Assembly (NCBI RefSeq): GCF_007858255.1
Contig: NZ_VFEU01000001.1
Location: 62,001 to 126,000, forward strand
Length of the DNA: 64,000 nucleotides
Source of the DNA: Pseudomonas rhodesiae
GTDB taxonomy: Bacteria; Pseudomonadota; Gammaproteobacteria; Pseudomonadales; Pseudomonadaceae
Reading direction: 5' to 3'
Below are positions 63,685-64,000 of the stretch, in pieces. A model generated the notes under the pieces. The model saw nothing but the letters and a program-made list of their open reading frames with translations, ran no database searches and was not told where the DNA came from. Every line of letters begins with the position of its first letter. Position 1 is the first letter of the stretch. The translations under genes and the position numbers were made by a program.

Positions 63685-64000
63685 TTATTTGCTGGCGGGT
63701 GCCTGGAGGCATAGCTCGCCAGTGGCGCGGGCTCTTGCTATCTGCATCAAGGGCTCGTGCAGCGGCTCGTGAATCGCCCTGGCCACCCATTGAGGGCATT
63801 GCGGGTTGTTGCGCTGTGGGGCGAAGTCGGCTAATTGCTGCAAGAGGCGCTTTTGCAACTGATCCAACTGCGGGCGGATTTTACCCACCAAGTCCGGGCG
63901 TGGCAGATCCGGGGCCTTGCCCATGAACTGCCAGTCGGACAAGCGCGTGTATTGCACGAGTTTGTTGGCCTCGATCTGCGCGGCGAAAAACTGCTCGGCA
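63685..64000 (-). CDS. Secreted gamma-class chorismate mutase AroQ, C-terminal part (cut by window end)
   Basis: The frame is open through the last base, and about 105 C-terminal residues are visible. AEQFFAAQIEANKLVQYTRLSDWQ reads continuously from the window end and matches the conserved helix of periplasmic AroQ-gamma proteins. IRPQLDQLQKRLLQQLADF follows, and cysteines at PQCPQW and ELCLQAP could form the known disulphide. Such enzymes convert chorismate to prephenate outside the cytoplasm. The signal peptide and first helix, with catalytic arginine and lysine, lie beyond the window. An in-frame GTG at 63957 is an internal valine codon, not a start. Confidence 0.8.
   Translation of the reverse strand, partial: AEQFFAAQIEANKLVQYTRLSDWQFMGKAPDLPRPDLVGKIRPQLDQLQKRLLQQLADFAPQRNNPQCPQWVARAIHEPLHEPLMQIARARATGELCLQAPASK

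Overview
The window looks like a chromosomal segment of a fluorescent pseudomonad (Pseudomonas fluorescens group). The evidence is the GC-rich coding bias, a complete Lap adhesin locus with the P. fluorescens architecture, the hisB-hisH-hisA-hisF stretch followed by ctpA, an envC-type gene, gpmI, grxC, secB and ntrBC, and several intergenic REP/REPIN-like elements built on the GGGGGCTTGCCCCC-type core seen in this group. No prophage, insertion sequence, CRISPR array or replication origin was found.

Layout. 1-6.2 kb holds the 3' end of agmatine deiminase, a small conserved protein, an OprD-family porin broken by a one-base frameshift, an M48 membrane metalloprotease, and a small membrane protein divergent from an XRE/MmyB-type regulator. 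6.2-7.8 kb is an atypical stretch next to the 3' end of a tRNA-Thr gene. It contains an AT-rich orphan gene that resembles colicin E1-type immunity proteins and is best read as a remnant of a small island. 8.0-29.6 kb is the Lap system. lapE-lapB-lapC (type I secretion) diverge from lapA, a 4379-residue adhesin with exactly 27 tandem 102-residue repeats. A small conserved gene and the lapG-lapD control pair (periplasmic protease and c-di-GMP receptor) follow. 29.9-30.8 kb is a BcsQ/WssA-like gene with no cellulose synthase genes beside it.

31-37.2 kb encodes a polar amino-acid ABC importer in an operon with a methyltransferase, divergent from a GABA permease gene that has a sigma-54-like promoter. 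37.2-46.4 kb holds an ACR3/SBF-type transporter, a GT39-like membrane glycosyltransferase, tRNA-Phe, the asmA-mutY-yggX operon and an OFA-type MFS transporter with an apparent fused small subunit. 46.7-50.7 kb is the histidine biosynthesis cluster with a DUF2164 gene inserted, repeats on both sides of hisA, and a periplasmic binding protein. 50.8-57.5 kb runs on the minus strand: a trypsin-like protein whose catalytic serine is replaced by phenylalanine, a YibQ-type deacetylase-fold protein, ctpA, an EnvC-type activator and gpmI. 57.7-64 kb has a YibN-like rhodanese without its cysteine, grxC, secB, trmL, a membrane-anchored protein, a tandem repeat with apparent compensatory changes, ntrB-ntrC, a cupin lipoprotein and the truncated end of a secreted chorismate mutase.

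How the genes work together. In the Lap system LapE-LapB-LapC export LapA and leave its N-terminal module in the outer membrane. LapG cuts that module at a di-alanine site unless LapD, bound to c-di-GMP, holds LapG. All parts are present and look intact. No wholly new multigene system is evident. The features most worth a second look are the mosaic repeat array in lapA, the orphan immunity gene, the orphan bcsQ, the apparent pseudoprotease, the cluster of DnaA-box sequences and the covarying repeat upstream of ntrC.
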